A program made the position numbers and the translations under genes. From Roseivivax jejudonensis (GTDB taxonomy: Bacteria; Pseudomonadota; Alphaproteobacteria; Rhodobacterales; Rhodobacteraceae), in NCBI RefSeq assembly GCF_900172265.1, contig NZ_FWFK01000002.1:186001-250000 (forward strand): DNA of 64,000 nt. Direction: 5' to 3'. The notes under the pieces were generated by a model. That model was not told where the DNA came from. It did no database searches and saw only the letters and a list, made by a program, of their open reading frames with translations. Shown in pieces: positions 25,498-35,469 of this stretch (positions within the stretch are counted from its first letter, which is position 1; the number at the start of each line of letters is the position of its first letter).

Positions 25498-26502
25498 ATG
25501 ACCACCAAGGTCGCCATCAACGGGTTCGGCCGCATCGGCCGCAACGTGCTGCGCAGCATCGTGGAGTCGGGCCGCACCGATATCGAGGTGGTCGCGATCA
25601 ACGATCTCGGCCCGGTCGAAACCAACGCCCACCTGCTGCAATACGACAGCGTTCACGGGCGCTTCCCGGCCGAAGTGAAGGTCGACGGCGACACGATCGA
25701 CGTGGGCCACGGGCCGATCAAGGTTACCGCCATTCGTGAACCGAAGGACCTGCCCTGGTCGGATGTCGATGTCGCGCTGGAATGCACGGGCATCTTCACC
25801 GCCCGCGACAAGGCCGCGGTGCATCTCGAGAACGGATCGACCCGCGTCCTGATCTCGGCCCCCGGGGCGGATGCGGACAAGACGATCGTCTACGGGGTGA
25901 ACCACGACATGCTCGGAGCCGACGACAAGGTCGTGTCGAACGCGTCGTGCACGACGAATTGCCTCGCCCCAGTCGCCAAGGTCCTGCACGATTCCATCGG
26001 GATCACGCGCGGCTTCATGACCACGATCCACTCCTACACCGGCGATCAGCCGACACTCGATACGATGCATAAGGATCTCTACCGCGCGCGCGCGGCGGCG
26101 CTGTCGATGATCCCGACATCGACCGGGGCAGCCAAGGCCGTGGGCCTTGTCATGCCCGACCTGAACGGCAAGCTCGACGGTGTCGCGATCCGGGTGCCGA
26201 CGCCGAACGTGTCGGTCGTGGACTTCACGTTCGAGGCGTCGCGCGACACCTCGGCCGAAGAGATCAACGAGGCGATCAAGGCCGCGGCGGCCTCGGGCCC
26301 GCTGAAGGGCATCCTCGGCGTCACGGACCACAAACTGGTCAGCCAGGACTTCAACCACGATTCCCATTCCTCGATCTTTGCCACCGACCAGACCAAGGTA
26401 ATGGACGGCAATTTCGTCCGTGTCCTGAGCTGGTACGACAACGAATGGGGCTTCTCGAACCGGATGGCCGACACTGCCGTCGTGATGGGCAAGCTCGGCT
26501 GA
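25498..26502 (+). CDS. gap: Glyceraldehyde-3-phosphate dehydrogenase, type I
   Basis: A 334-residue glycolytic/gluconeogenic enzyme. The NAD-binding start is [16 protein letters not shown], the catalytic Cys151 lies in [13 protein letters not shown] and the partner histidine in [10 protein letters not shown] some 27 residues later. The phosphate-site segment is near [18 protein letters not shown] 25498 follows an AAGGAG site. A strong terminator follows at 26547. The leader carries a candidate operator (25443-25454), suggesting control by carbon source. Confidence 0.96.
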   Translation: MTTKVAINGFGRIGRNVLRSIVESGRTDIEVVAINDLGPVETNAHLLQYDSVHGRFPAEVKVDGDTIDVGHGPIKVTAIREPKDLPWSDVDVALECTGIFTARDKAAVHLENGSTRVLISAPGADADKTIVYGVNHDMLGADDKVVSNASCTTNCLAPVAKVLHDSIGITRGFMTTIHSYTGDQPTLDTMHKDLYRARAAALSMIPTSTGAAKAVGLVMPDLNGKLDGVAIRVPTPNVSVVDFTFEASRDTSAEEINEAIKAAAASGPLKGILGVTDHKLVSQDFNHDSHSSIFATDQTKVMDGNFVRVLSWYDNEWGFSNRMADTAVVMGKLG

Positions 26503-26546
26503 CGGCAAACGCTCCTCGGGCTGGCGCCTCCACAAGATCGGCCAAA

Positions 26547-26580
26547 GGCGCGGAGGCTTCCCTCCGCGCCATTTTCATTT
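26547..26580 (+). terminator. Rho-independent terminator after gap
   Basis: A 10-bp perfect stem GGCGCGGAGG / CCTCCGCGCC (26547-26556 and 26561-26570) with loop CTTC, followed by ATTTTCATTT. It ends the gap transcript. Confidence 0.9.
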
Positions 26581-26706
26581 CATGTCAGGACCTTCCGCAC
26601 CGCAAACGATGCCGAGGGCGATTGCGCCTTGCAAACCATGCATGGCGGCATCCGCACTTCCGTGATTGTGCTGCGGCGCAGCATGGCCAAGTTGAGTGGT
26701 GAAACG

Positions 26707-26718
26707 GTTACCGCTCAC
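26707..26718 (+). promoter_or_regulatory. Possible second LacI-type site before the DUF1127-like gene
   Basis: GTTACCGCTCAC differs at one base from the reverse complement of the 12-mer found in the gap leader. It lies about a dozen bases upstream of the ATG at 26730 and close to its ribosome site. May be chance. Confidence 0.25.
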
Positions 26719-26729
26719 AGGAGGAAGCC

Positions 26730-26885
26730 ATGAGCCTTCTAGACACCCTGACGACCCGCCTGCGCAAACACGGCGCCTATCGCCGCACCTACAACGAACT
26801 GCGCGCCCTGCCCCTCGACACCCGTCTCGACCTCGACATCGCCGGGGCCGAACGCGAGACCGCCCGCCGCGCCGTTTACGGCTGA
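26730..26885 (+). CDS. DUF1127-like mini-protein, 51 residues
   Basis: A short gene behind a strong CAGGAGGAAG ribosome site. The protein starts MSLLDTLTTRLRKHGAYRRT and continues into YNELRALPLDTRLDLDIAG, close to the DUF1127 pattern (a conserved leucine/arginine helix-turn with a DIG-like step), with an Arg-rich end. In Rhodobacter, DUF1127 proteins such as CcaF1 bind RNA and are tied to small-RNA control of stress responses, so an RNA-related role is possible. It ends inside the convergent coaD: bases 26876-26885 are coding on both strands. Confidence 0.7.
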   Translation: MSLLDTLTTRLRKHGAYRRTYNELRALPLDTRLDLDIAGAERETARRAVYG

Positions 26886-27376
26886 GCGGCGAAGCGGCGC
26901 TCCAGCGCGTCGCGCACCGGTGGCGTGACGAAGTTCGACACGTCGCCCCCCAGCCGGGCGATCTCCTTCACCAGCTTGGAGGCGATCGCCTGATGCCGGG
27001 CCTCGGCCATGAGAAACACAGTCTCGATCGACTGATCGAGTGCACGGTTCATGCCGACCATCTGGAATTCGTACTCGAAATCGGCCACGGCCCGCAGACC
27101 CCGCACGATGATTTGCGCCCCGACGTCGCGGGCACAATCGATGAGCAGGTTCTCGAACGGGTGCACGACGATCTCGGTGCCGGTTTCCTCGCTCAGCGTC
27201 TTGCACTCGGCTTCGATCATCGTGACGCGCTCGTCGAGATCGAAGAGCGGGCCCTTGTCGCGATTGATCGCGACGCCGATCACCAGGCGATCGACGAGGA
27301 TCGCGGCGCGGCGGATGATGTCGATATGCCCGAGCGTGATCGGATCGAACGTTCCGGGATAGAGTCCGGTCGTCAT
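26876..27376 (-). CDS. coaD: Phosphopantetheine adenylyltransferase
   Basis: A 166-residue nucleotidyltransferase for the penultimate step of coenzyme A synthesis. The N-terminal strand-loop GLYPGTFDPITLGH (residues 4-17) contains the TxGH nucleotide-binding motif. The C-terminal segment KLVKEIARLGGDVSNFVTPP is typical of bacterial CoaD. Length matches the family (about 160). It is convergent with and overlaps by ten bases the DUF1127-like gene at its 3' end. Confidence 0.95.
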   Translation of the reverse strand: MTTGLYPGTFDPITLGHIDIIRRAAILVDRLVIGVAINRDKGPLFDLDERVTMIEAECKTLSEETGTEIVVHPFENLLIDCARDVGAQIIVRGLRAVADFEYEFQMVGMNRALDQSIETVFLMAEARHQAIASKLVKEIARLGGDVSNFVTPPVRDALERRFAAQP

Positions 27377-27451
27377 CGTCGCGCCTCCCTCTTGGCCGTC
27401 GCCGCACGCAACGATATTGCGCGAGCGATTTCAAGAGGGGGCGCAACCGTA

Positions 27452-27889
27452 TCACCAGTTGCTGGTGATCATGCCCTCGAGCGCGTCCTTCTCCATCGCC
27501 AGCTCGGTCAGGCGCGCCTTCACCGCGTCGCCGATCGTGATAAGACCGACCATCTTGCCGTCCTCGACCACCGGCAGGTGACGGAACCGGCCCTCGGTCA
27601 TGCGGGACAGAACGGCGTCCGCTGCCTCGTACCGGTCGCAGGTCTGAAGCTCGCGCGTCATGTGGGTCTCGACCGGCTCACTGAGGCAACTGGGCCCGGT
27701 CACCGACAGGCAGCGCACGATATCGCGCTCCGACAGGATGCCCTGCGCGGTGACACCGTCCGCCGACACCACGACCGTACCGATGCGTCGTTCCGCGAGG
27801 ATCCGCGCAGCCTCCAGCAGGGTCGTTCCGGGTGTCACCGACACGACCCCATCGTCGGCTTTGCTCTTCAGGATGTGTTGAACCTGCAT
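27452..27889 (-). CDS. Tandem CBS-domain protein
   Basis: A 145-residue soluble protein consisting of two CBS motifs, about residues 1-65 and 75-140. Typical core stretches are ILAERRIGTVVVSADG, GILSERDIVRCL and RFRHLPVVEDGKMVGLITIGD. Stand-alone CBS pairs bind adenosine nucleotides and act as regulators of partner enzymes; the partner is unknown. ATG 27889 is chosen because GGGAGG lies seven bases upstream; the ATG at 27904 would bury that site. It is followed by coaD after a 75-base gap. Confidence 0.87.
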   Translation of the reverse strand: MQVQHILKSKADDGVVSVTPGTTLLEAARILAERRIGTVVVSADGVTAQGILSERDIVRCLSVTGPSCLSEPVETHMTRELQTCDRYEAADAVLSRMTEGRFRHLPVVEDGKMVGLITIGDAVKARLTELAMEKDALEGMITSNW

Positions 27890-27949
27890 CGAAGGGCCTC
27901 CCATGTTCCTCGCCCGTACCGGCAGCGTCCCTGTGGCGGGCCGCTTCTG

Positions 27950-28843
27950 TCAAGCGCTACCTTCGAGGCGCGCGACCTCGCGGCGGAGTCCGCCAACCAG
28001 CGTCTCCGCGAAGCGGTTCATGCGCGGCAGGCGCCGGTCATCCGCGTGGCGGACGAGGTAGAACGCGCGCGTCAGCGCGATCGTGTCGGGCAGCACGCGA
28101 ACGAGATCGGGCGCTGCAGGCAGAGCGAAGTCATGCACGATGCCGATCCCGGCACCCTGCCGCAACCACTGGAACTGCACCGCCACCGAGTTGGAGCCGA
28201 GCCGGACCGTCGACAGCCCGAGATCGGCAAGGTAGTCCAGTTCCTTGTCGAAGATCATGTCGGGGATGTAGCCGACGATCCGGTGCCCGCGCAGATCCTC
28301 GAGCGTCGCCACGGGGCCGTGCTCGGCCAGGTAGGCGCGGGTCGCGGCCAGGTGCAGCCGGTATTCCGTGATCTTCTGCACCGCGAGCCGCCCCGCCGTG
28401 GGCGGCGAGACCGCGATCGCCATGTCCGCCTCGCGCTTTGACAGGTTCACGACCCGCGGCAGCGCGACGATCTGCAGTTCGAGCGCCGGGTTGTCCGCCG
28501 CGATCGCGGCACAGACCTGCGGCAGGAGGAAGTTGGCGCACCCGTCCGGGGCGCCGATGCGAACCTGTCCCGAAAGCCCTTCCGTCGTGCCTGCCACCGC
28601 CTCGCCGGCCGCCTGCATGGCGGCCTCCGCCGTCTCGGCGTGCCGCAGGAGCCGATCCCCCGCCTCCGTCAGCGCGTACCCTTGCGGGCTCTTGGCGAAG
28701 AGCGGCGCGCCGAGATCCTGTTCGAGACGCGCCACGCGGCGCCCGACCGTCGCGGGATCCATCCGCAGCGCCCGGCCCGCAGCCGAGAGGCTCTCTCCCC
28801 GCGCGGTGGCGAGGAAGATGCGCAGGTCGTCCCAATCGGTCAT
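27950..28843 (-). CDS. LysR-family transcriptional regulator, divergent from mmsA
   Basis: A 297-residue LysR-type regulator. The winged helix-turn-helix (residues 1-60) reads WDDLRIFLATARGESLSAAG then PATVGRRVARLEQDLGAPLF. The co-inducer domain begins near residue 90. Its 172-base divergent gap to mmsA is the classic arrangement for a LysR protein controlling its neighbour, so methylmalonate-semialdehyde or valine metabolism is the likely target. ATG 28843 gives the standard distance to the HTH. The coding start upstream (28888) adds an unlike leader. Confidence 0.87.
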   Translation of the reverse strand: MTDWDDLRIFLATARGESLSAAGRALRMDPATVGRRVARLEQDLGAPLFAKSPQGYALTEAGDRLLRHAETAEAAMQAAGEAVAGTTEGLSGQVRIGAPDGCANFLLPQVCAAIAADNPALELQIVALPRVVNLSKREADMAIAVSPPTAGRLAVQKITEYRLHLAATRAYLAEHGPVATLEDLRGHRIVGYIPDMIFDKELDYLADLGLSTVRLGSNSVAVQFQWLRQGAGIGIVHDFALPAAPDLVRVLPDTIALTRAFYLVRHADDRRLPRMNRFAETLVGGLRREVARLEGSA

Positions 28844-29015
28844 CGTTTGCTTTCCCGACGCGCTCCGGGCCTGCGATCCTGCGACCAACCCGCAGGTCGG
28901 AGTTTGGGCGACGGAACCTCGTCACTCGATTTTCGCAAAGCCTTTTTGAGATATTGCCCCTGTATCCCGCATTTCTGCAAGCCTATGGTCCCGCCAGATC
29001 CCAAGGAGGAGTCTC

Positions 29016-30515
<1,500 letters not shown>

Positions 30516-30550
30516 ATGATTGACGGTGCGACAAAGTCGCGCCGCAGAAA

Positions 30551-30576
30551 AAAGGCGGGGCAATGGCCCCGCCTTT
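30551..30576. terminator. Bidirectional Rho-independent terminator
   Basis: An 11-bp stem AAAGGCGGGGC / GCCCCGCCTTT (30551-30561 and 30566-30576) with loop AATG. It lies between the end of mmsA and the end of the convergent secreted-protein gene. On the minus strand it is followed by a T run (A tract at 30548-30553), so it can stop both transcripts. Confidence 0.88.
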
Positions 30577-30600
30577 ACTCGTTAAATCTATTGGACCGGA

Positions 30601-31050
30601 TCAATCGCCCGTGTCGGGGCCTTCTAGCTCGCTCTCGGGCGACGCTGCGGTGCCGTTGCTGGGCGTGGTCGGGTTCGGCTGGCCTGCGCCACCGGTCACG
30701 TCGGAGCCTTCGCTGCCGACGACCGCGCCCGGCTCACCGACCGGATCGCTTGCGACGGTGCCGCCGCCGATGTCGCCATCACTGAACGTGCTCTGCTCTT
30801 CAAGCGCGTCCTCTTCGTCCGGCGCCTCGGCCATCGCGTCGGTTGCGAGGCCGTCCGGGTTCTCGGCGCAGTACTGATTGATTGCCGCGATGTTCATCTC
30901 GTCACCGAACATCTCCACCTGCTCTTCCGAGTCCATCAGGCGCAGGTCCGCGCAGCTGACGTCTTCGGACATGGCGTCTTGCGCCAGGGCGGACGTGCCG
31001 CCGAGGGCAACGGTGCCTGCGAGGACGAGTGCGAGTTTCGAACGGGTCAT
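30601..31050 (-). CDS. Secreted acidic protein with HdeA-like core (first of two)
   Basis: A 149-residue precursor with a Sec signal (about residues 1-23, ending ALA). The core has two cysteines about 30 residues apart in VSCADLRLMDSEEQV and INQYCAENPDG, a spacing and context like HdeA-type periplasmic acid chaperones (Cys, a leucine-aspartate helix, then CxxNP). The last 80 residues are a low-complexity, strongly acidic Gly/Ser/Thr/Pro tail. GGAGAGAAC precedes ATG 31050. The neighbouring gene encodes a similar protein, so this is a tandem paralogous pair. HdeA kinship is a judgement by eye. Confidence 0.7.
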   Translation of the reverse strand: MTRSKLALVLAGTVALGGTSALAQDAMSEDVSCADLRLMDSEEQVEMFGDEMNIAAINQYCAENPDGLATDAMAEAPDEEDALEEQSTFSDGDIGGGTVASDPVGEPGAVVGSEGSDVTGGAGQPNPTTPSNGTAASPESELEGPDTGD

Positions 31051-31217
31051 TTTGTTCTCTCCGTAGTCTGTCTCTGCTTCGACGCGCCGGCTGCGCATCG
31101 TATTGGGTAAACAACCGGGACAGACGAGCTTTCGTTCCTGTCGTACGCGATCCTCTCGCGCACGTGATAATTGGTGAGCGCGCCGGTCCCACTCGGGTCC
31201 GGCGCGCCGACGTTGCG

Positions 31218-31330
31218 TCAGCTGTCGCTGTCGCCGCCATCACCACCATCGCCGCCATCGCCGCCGTCGCTATCGCCACCGTCGCTGTCGCCGCCGTCAC
31301 TGTCACCGCCATCCGTGTCGCCACCGGCGT
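31218..31330 (-). repeat. Tandem codon repeat in the Asp/Gly-rich tail
   Basis: A short repeat unit encoding Gly-Gly-Asp-Ser-Asp (15 bases, with trinucleotide variants) is repeated in tandem up to the stop codon. Such runs change length by slipped replication, so tail length probably varies between strains. Confidence 0.75.
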
Positions 31331-31877
31331 CTGCATCGCCACCCGCATCGGTGTCCGAGTCGGCGCCATCGGAGTCGGGTCCGGCGCCGCCGCCTGCAGT
31401 GCCGTCGACGTCAGCGCCCGCATCGACGTCCGTGTCGCTGTCGACGTCCGTGCCGGTTCCGCCCGCGGCTCCGTCCACCGCGGGATCGTCGGAGCCATCG
31501 ATGTCGGTCGTGTCAGTATCGGGGTCTTCTTCCGGCGCGTTCGACGCCTCGACCTCGGCTTCACCCGGCGGCACGCCACCGCTTTCGTCGTCATTGAAGA
31601 TCTGCTCGGCGATCTCGGCCGTCGTGAGGTTCGGGTTGGCCTCGCACGCCGTGATGAGGCCTTCGACGGTGCCGACCGCGACGCCGCCCTCGACTTCGGT
31701 CGTGGTGGCGAGACCGCCCTCCGTCTCGACCAGTTCGAGCGCGATCATGCCTTGCTGCTGGTCGTCGAGCAGAAGGTAGTCGCTGCAGAGGATCTCTCCG
31801 CTCTGTTGCGCCGTCGCGATGGTGCCGGCGCCGGCAAGCGCGCCGGCCAAGGCCAGGATGGACGTGGTGCGTTTCAT
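31218..31877 (-). CDS. Secreted Asp/Gly-rich protein with HdeA-like core (second of two)
   Basis: A 219-residue precursor with signal peptide (about residues 1-24, ending ATAQ). The core repeats the arrangement of its downstream neighbour: EILCSDYLLLDDQQQ and, some 50 residues on, LITACEANPNLTTAEIAEQ. From residue about 105 the protein is a tail of Asp, Gly, Ser, Thr and Ala, ending in near-perfect GGDSDG units (about residues 185-219). The tail is far more acidic than the core and may bind cations or stay disordered. AAGGAGAAG precedes the ATG. Transcribed toward its paralogue, 167 bases away. Confidence 0.72.
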   Translation of the reverse strand: MKRTTSILALAGALAGAGTIATAQQSGEILCSDYLLLDDQQQGMIALELVETEGGLATTTEVEGGVAVGTVEGLITACEANPNLTTAEIAEQIFNDDESGGVPPGEAEVEASNAPEEDPDTDTTDIDGSDDPAVDGAAGGTGTDVDSDTDVDAGADVDGTAGGGAGPDSDGADSDTDAGGDADAGGDTDGGDSDGGDSDGGDSDGGDGGDGGDGGDSDS

Positions 31878-32164
31878 GGTCTTCTCCTTTCAAACTCGGG
31901 TCCGACGCGGCACCGCGCCGGGATTGTGCAGCGAACCGCCCTGGCGACCGGACCGTTCCCGTTCACGGCGCCGAGTCGCCGGTTCTGGCGGAAAGGCGCC
32001 CATGCGGGACGAGCCGCCTTCACGGCATGTTTCCGGACGGACATGCACACCCCTGGCGCGAAGGAGGCACGTCTCGGGCGTGACGCGCTTGCGAACGCTG
32101 CCTCCGCCTGAGACAAGCCTTTGAGGGAGATCGGAGCCGCGATGCCGAGGGAGGATGCTTACAG

Positions 32165-33307
32165 ATGGATTTCAGTCTGACGGAGGAACAAGACGCCATC
32201 TTCGACATGGCGCGTGACTTCGGCGCGGCCGAGATCGCGCCGCACGCTTTGGCGTGGGAAAAGGACGGCACCATCCCCCGCGCACTCTGGCCGCAGCTCG
32301 CCGAGCTCGGCTTCGGCGGATTGTTCGTGTCCGAAGCGTCGGGCGGCGCCGGCCTCGGCCGATTGGACGGCACGCTCGTGTTCGAGGCGCTGTCGATGGC
32401 CTGCCCGTCGGTTGCGGCCTTCTTGTCGATCCACAACATGTGCGCGGCGATGATCGACCGCTACGGGTCCGAAGAGATGCGAGAGCGTGTCCTGCCGCCC
32501 GCGCTGTCGATGGACACGGTGCTGTCCTACTGCCTGACGGAGCCGGGATCCGGGTCGGACGCCGCGGCGTTGCGCACTCGCGCCGAACGGACGAATTCCG
32601 GCTGGCAACTCACCGGAACCAAGGCCTTCATCTCCGGCGGCGGGTATTCCGACACCTACATCGTTATGTGCCGCTCGGGCGGCGACGGCGCCGACGGGAT
32701 CTCGGCGATGCTCGTGAACGACGGCACCGACGGCCTGACCTTTGGTGGGCTCGAAGACAAGATGGGATGGCGTGCGCAGCCCACCCGGCAGGTGCAGTTC
32801 GACGGCTGCGAGGTGCCGGCCGAGAACCTCCTCGGCGAAGAGGGCCGCGGGTTCCGCTACGCCATGGCCGGGCTCGACGGCGGCCGGCTGAACATCGCGG
32901 CGTGTTCGCTCGGGGCGGCCCAGGCCGCGCTGGACGCGACGCTCGCCTACATGCGCGAGCGCAAGGCCTTCGGACAGCCGATCGACCAATTCCAGGCACT
33001 GCAATTCCGTCTCGCCGACATGGAGATCGAACTGGAGGCCGCCCGTGTCTTCCTGCGGCAGGCGGCCTGGGCTTACGACACCGGCGCGCACGACGCGACG
33101 AAGCGCTGCGCGATGGCCAAGAAATTCGTGACCGAGGCCGGAAGCCGCGTGGCGGACCAGTGCCTACAGCTTCACGGCGGGTACGGTTATCTCGCCGACT
33201 ACGGGATCGAGAAGATCGTCCGCGACCTGCGGGTGCACCAGATCCTCGAGGGCACGAACGAGATCATGCGCCTGATCGTGGCGCGCAAGATGCTGGAGGC
33301 GGCATGA
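32165..33307 (+). CDS. Isobutyryl-CoA dehydrogenase (acyl-CoA dehydrogenase family)
   Basis: A 380-residue FAD flavoprotein. Signature 1 is CLTEPGSGSDAAALRT near residues 125-140, the C-terminal catalytic glutamate is Glu362 in ILEGTNEIMR, and QLHGGYGYLADYGIEK precedes it. The subfamily (close to human ACAD8) oxidises isobutyryl-CoA to methacrylyl-CoA in valine breakdown. This is supported by the two genes that follow with ATGA overlaps: a 3-hydroxyisobutyryl-CoA hydrolase and 3-hydroxyisobutyrate dehydrogenase. GGGAGG lies upstream of the ATG. Confidence 0.92.
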   Translation: MDFSLTEEQDAIFDMARDFGAAEIAPHALAWEKDGTIPRALWPQLAELGFGGLFVSEASGGAGLGRLDGTLVFEALSMACPSVAAFLSIHNMCAAMIDRYGSEEMRERVLPPALSMDTVLSYCLTEPGSGSDAAALRTRAERTNSGWQLTGTKAFISGGGYSDTYIVMCRSGGDGADGISAMLVNDGTDGLTFGGLEDKMGWRAQPTRQVQFDGCEVPAENLLGEEGRGFRYAMAGLDGGRLNIAACSLGAAQAALDATLAYMRERKAFGQPIDQFQALQFRLADMEIELEAARVFLRQAAWAYDTGAHDATKRCAMAKKFVTEAGSRVADQCLQLHGGYGYLADYGIEKIVRDLRVHQILEGTNEIMRLIVARKMLEAA

Positions 33308-34356
33308 GCCACCTGACGATCCGCAAGGACGGCCGTGCCGGCCGGATCACCCTGACGCGGCCCGAGGCGCTGAACGCGCTCGATCACGAGATGTGCCTCG
33401 AGATCACGCAGACGCTTCTGGATTGGCGGAGCGATCCGGAGATCGACCTCGTGATCCTCGACGCCGAGGGCGAGCGGGCCTTCTGCGCGGGCGGCGACGT
33501 CGCGCGTGTCTACCGCGAAGCGCAGGCCGGAAACGGCGACGCGGTGCGGCTCTTCTGGCGCGACGAATACCGGATGAATGCGATGATCGCGGAGTATCCG
33601 AAGGCCGTGTTCTCCTTCCTGCAGGGCTTCACGATGGGTGGCGGCGTCGGCCTGGGCTGTCATGGCTCGCACCGCGTGGTCGGCGACAGCTCGAAGATCG
33701 CGATGCCGGAATGCGCCATCGGGCTCGTGCCAGATGTCGGCGGCAGCTACCTGCTGGCGCGCTGCGAGGGCCGGCTCGGCGAATATCTGGGCCTCACCGG
33801 CGCGCGCCTGAGCGCCGGCGATGCCATCCAGACCGGCTTTGCCGAATTCTATGTGCCCGAGGACCGCTGGGAGGCGCTGAAGGCCCGACTGGCCGAAACC
33901 GGCCAGCCGGACAGCGTGACCGAATGGGCCGAGCCGGCGCCCGAAGCGTCCCTGCCGGCGCAGCGCGGCGACATCGACGCGCTCTTCGGCGGCGAGAGCC
34001 TCCGCGACATCGTGAACGCGCTGCGCACCGACGACAGCGCCTTCGCGGCCGAAACGCTCCCGGTGATCGAGCGGTCCTCGCCGTTGTCGATGGGCGTGAC
34101 GCTCGACATCATTCACCGGCTGAAGCTCGGCTCCGCCGACATCCGCAAATCGCTCGATTTCGAGTATCGGTTCACCCATCGCGCGCTCGACAAGGCGGAC
34201 TTCCTCGAAGGGGTGCGCGCGCAGATCATCGACAAGGACCGCACGCCCCGCTGGCGGCACGAGCTGGACACACTGCCGCTCGCCGATGTCGCCGCGATGC
34301 TGCAGCCCGTGCGCGAGGTGAGCCTCGACTTTCACGACTGGGAGACTGACACATGA
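33304..34356 (+). CDS. 3-hydroxyisobutyryl-CoA hydrolase (crotonase family)
   Basis: A 350-residue enzyme of the crotonase fold. The oxyanion-hole region ERAFCAGGDVARVYREA and the segment MPECAIGLVPDVGGSY, with Glu136 and Asp144 as expected for the HIBCH hydrolase group, separate it from simple hydratases, as does the extra C-terminal domain. It frees 3-hydroxyisobutyrate from CoA. The start ATG 33304 overlaps the preceding stop (ATGA), and its own stop overlaps the mmsB start in the same way. A long open frame upstream of 33304 in this phase is a shadow of the dehydrogenase gene. Confidence 0.9.
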   Translation: MSHLTIRKDGRAGRITLTRPEALNALDHEMCLEITQTLLDWRSDPEIDLVILDAEGERAFCAGGDVARVYREAQAGNGDAVRLFWRDEYRMNAMIAEYPKAVFSFLQGFTMGGGVGLGCHGSHRVVGDSSKIAMPECAIGLVPDVGGSYLLARCEGRLGEYLGLTGARLSAGDAIQTGFAEFYVPEDRWEALKARLAETGQPDSVTEWAEPAPEASLPAQRGDIDALFGGESLRDIVNALRTDDSAFAAETLPVIERSSPLSMGVTLDIIHRLKLGSADIRKSLDFEYRFTHRALDKADFLEGVRAQIIDKDRTPRWRHELDTLPLADVAAMLQPVREVSLDFHDWETDT

Positions 34357-35225
34357 AGATCGCGTTCATCGGGCTCGGGAACATGGGCGGGCCGATGGCC
34401 CGCAACCTTGCGACGGCCGGACACGAGGTCACCGGCTTCGACACCGCGGGCGTCAGCGTCGACGGCGTGACGATGGCCGCCAGCGCGTCGGAGGCCGTCG
34501 CGGGCGTCGAGGTCGCGATCACGATGCTGCCGAACGGCGACATCCTGCGCCGCGTCGCGGACGAGATCGTGCCCGCGATGACGGCCGACGCGGTGTTTCT
34601 CGACTGCTCGACCGTGGACGTGGCCAGTGCCCGCAAGGTCGGTGAGCAGGCGCTGGCCGCGGGCCTGTCGGCGCTCGACGCGCCCGTCTCCGGCGGTGTC
34701 GGCGGCGCAGAGGCCGGCACGCTGACCTTCATGGTCGGCGGCGATGCCGCGGGCTTCGAAAAGGCAAAGCCGCTCTTTGACATCATGGGCAAGAAGGCCG
34801 TGCATTGCGGTCCGTCCGGCAACGGCCAGGCGGCGAAGATCTGCAACAACATGATCCTCGGCATCACCATGATCGGCACCTGCGAAGCCTTCGCGCTCGC
34901 CGACAAGCTCGGCCTCGACCGGCAGGCGATGTTCGACGTGGTTTCGACGTCATCGGGGTCCTCGTGGTCGATGAACACCTATTGCCCCGCGCCCGGCGTC
35001 GGGCCGACATCGCCGGCCGACAACGACTACACGCCCGGCTTCGCCGCCGATTTGATGCTGAAGGACCTGCGGCTGGCCATGCAGGCCGCCGAAGAGGCCG
35101 ACGCGGACACCCCGCTCGGGGCCGCCGCGGCGGACCTCTACCGCCGCTTCGTCGAGGAGGAGAACGGCGCGGGCCGCGATTTCTCCGCCATGCTCCCGCG
35201 CTTCGTCGACCGCGGGCGGGGCTGA
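34353..35225 (+). CDS. mmsB: 3-hydroxyisobutyrate dehydrogenase
   Basis: A 290-residue beta-hydroxyacid dehydrogenase. The NAD motif GLGNMGGPMARNL starts at residue 7, the substrate motif DAPVSGGVGGAEAGTL lies near 110-125 and the catalytic lysine is Lys162 in GNGQAAKICNNM. It oxidises 3-hydroxyisobutyrate to methylmalonate semialdehyde, which MmsA (29016-30515) then converts to propionyl-CoA. Four-base overlap with the hydrolase gene implies one mRNA. A strong hairpin follows at 35269. Confidence 0.95.
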   Translation: MKIAFIGLGNMGGPMARNLATAGHEVTGFDTAGVSVDGVTMAASASEAVAGVEVAITMLPNGDILRRVADEIVPAMTADAVFLDCSTVDVASARKVGEQALAAGLSALDAPVSGGVGGAEAGTLTFMVGGDAAGFEKAKPLFDIMGKKAVHCGPSGNGQAAKICNNMILGITMIGTCEAFALADKLGLDRQAMFDVVSTSSGSSWSMNTYCPAPGVGPTSPADNDYTPGFAADLMLKDLRLAMQAAEEADADTPLGAAAADLYRRFVEEENGAGRDFSAMLPRFVDRGRG

Positions 35226-35268
35226 CCAGCGGCGCGGCACATTCACGTTCAGGTGAAGCATATGAGTA

Positions 35269-35299
35269 CCCGTAGCTCGCCGAATGCGCGAGCTACGGG
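35269..35299 (+). terminator. Strong hairpin after the valine cluster
   Basis: An 11-bp perfect stem CCCGTAGCTCG / CGAGCTACGGG (35269-35279 and 35289-35299). No T run follows at once, but TTTT occurs 13 bases on, so it is a probable transcript end or stabilising structure rather than a textbook terminator. Confidence 0.55.
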
Positions 35300-35385
35300 C
35301 CACAACGCGCTGTTTTAAAAAAATTTCAGCCTTTTGATCCGCACGCGGCGCCCGGGCCCCGCCACGTCGCCGAACCCGGCATGAC

Positions 35386-35424
35386 GGCGCAAATCATTGC
35401 GCCGTTACGCATCGTCCGTAGCGT
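35386..35424 (+). promoter_or_regulatory. Candidate promoter and inverted repeat before cytochrome c'
   Basis: A perfect 7-bp inverted repeat GGCGCAA-ATCA-TTGCGCC spans 35386-35403. Its right arm overlaps a possible -35 (TTGCGC, 35397-35402), and TAGCGT (35419-35424) stands 16 bases further. The arms are reversed relative to the TTG...CAA order of FNR/NnrR boxes, so the binding protein is unknown. Confidence 0.35.
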
Positions 35425-35469
35425 GAAAGTCCTGAGCCACGTGTTCTGATCCCAGCTACGGAGCCACAC

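Noticed and set aside
31218-31330. CRISPR-like repetition
   Set aside because: The repeats are 15-base coding units within a protein tail, without unique spacers or cas genes.
35386-35403. FNR/NnrR box before cytochrome c'
   Set aside because: The half-sites occur in the order CGCAA...TTGCG, the reverse of the TTG...CAA order these regulators need, so it was kept only as an unassigned inverted repeat.
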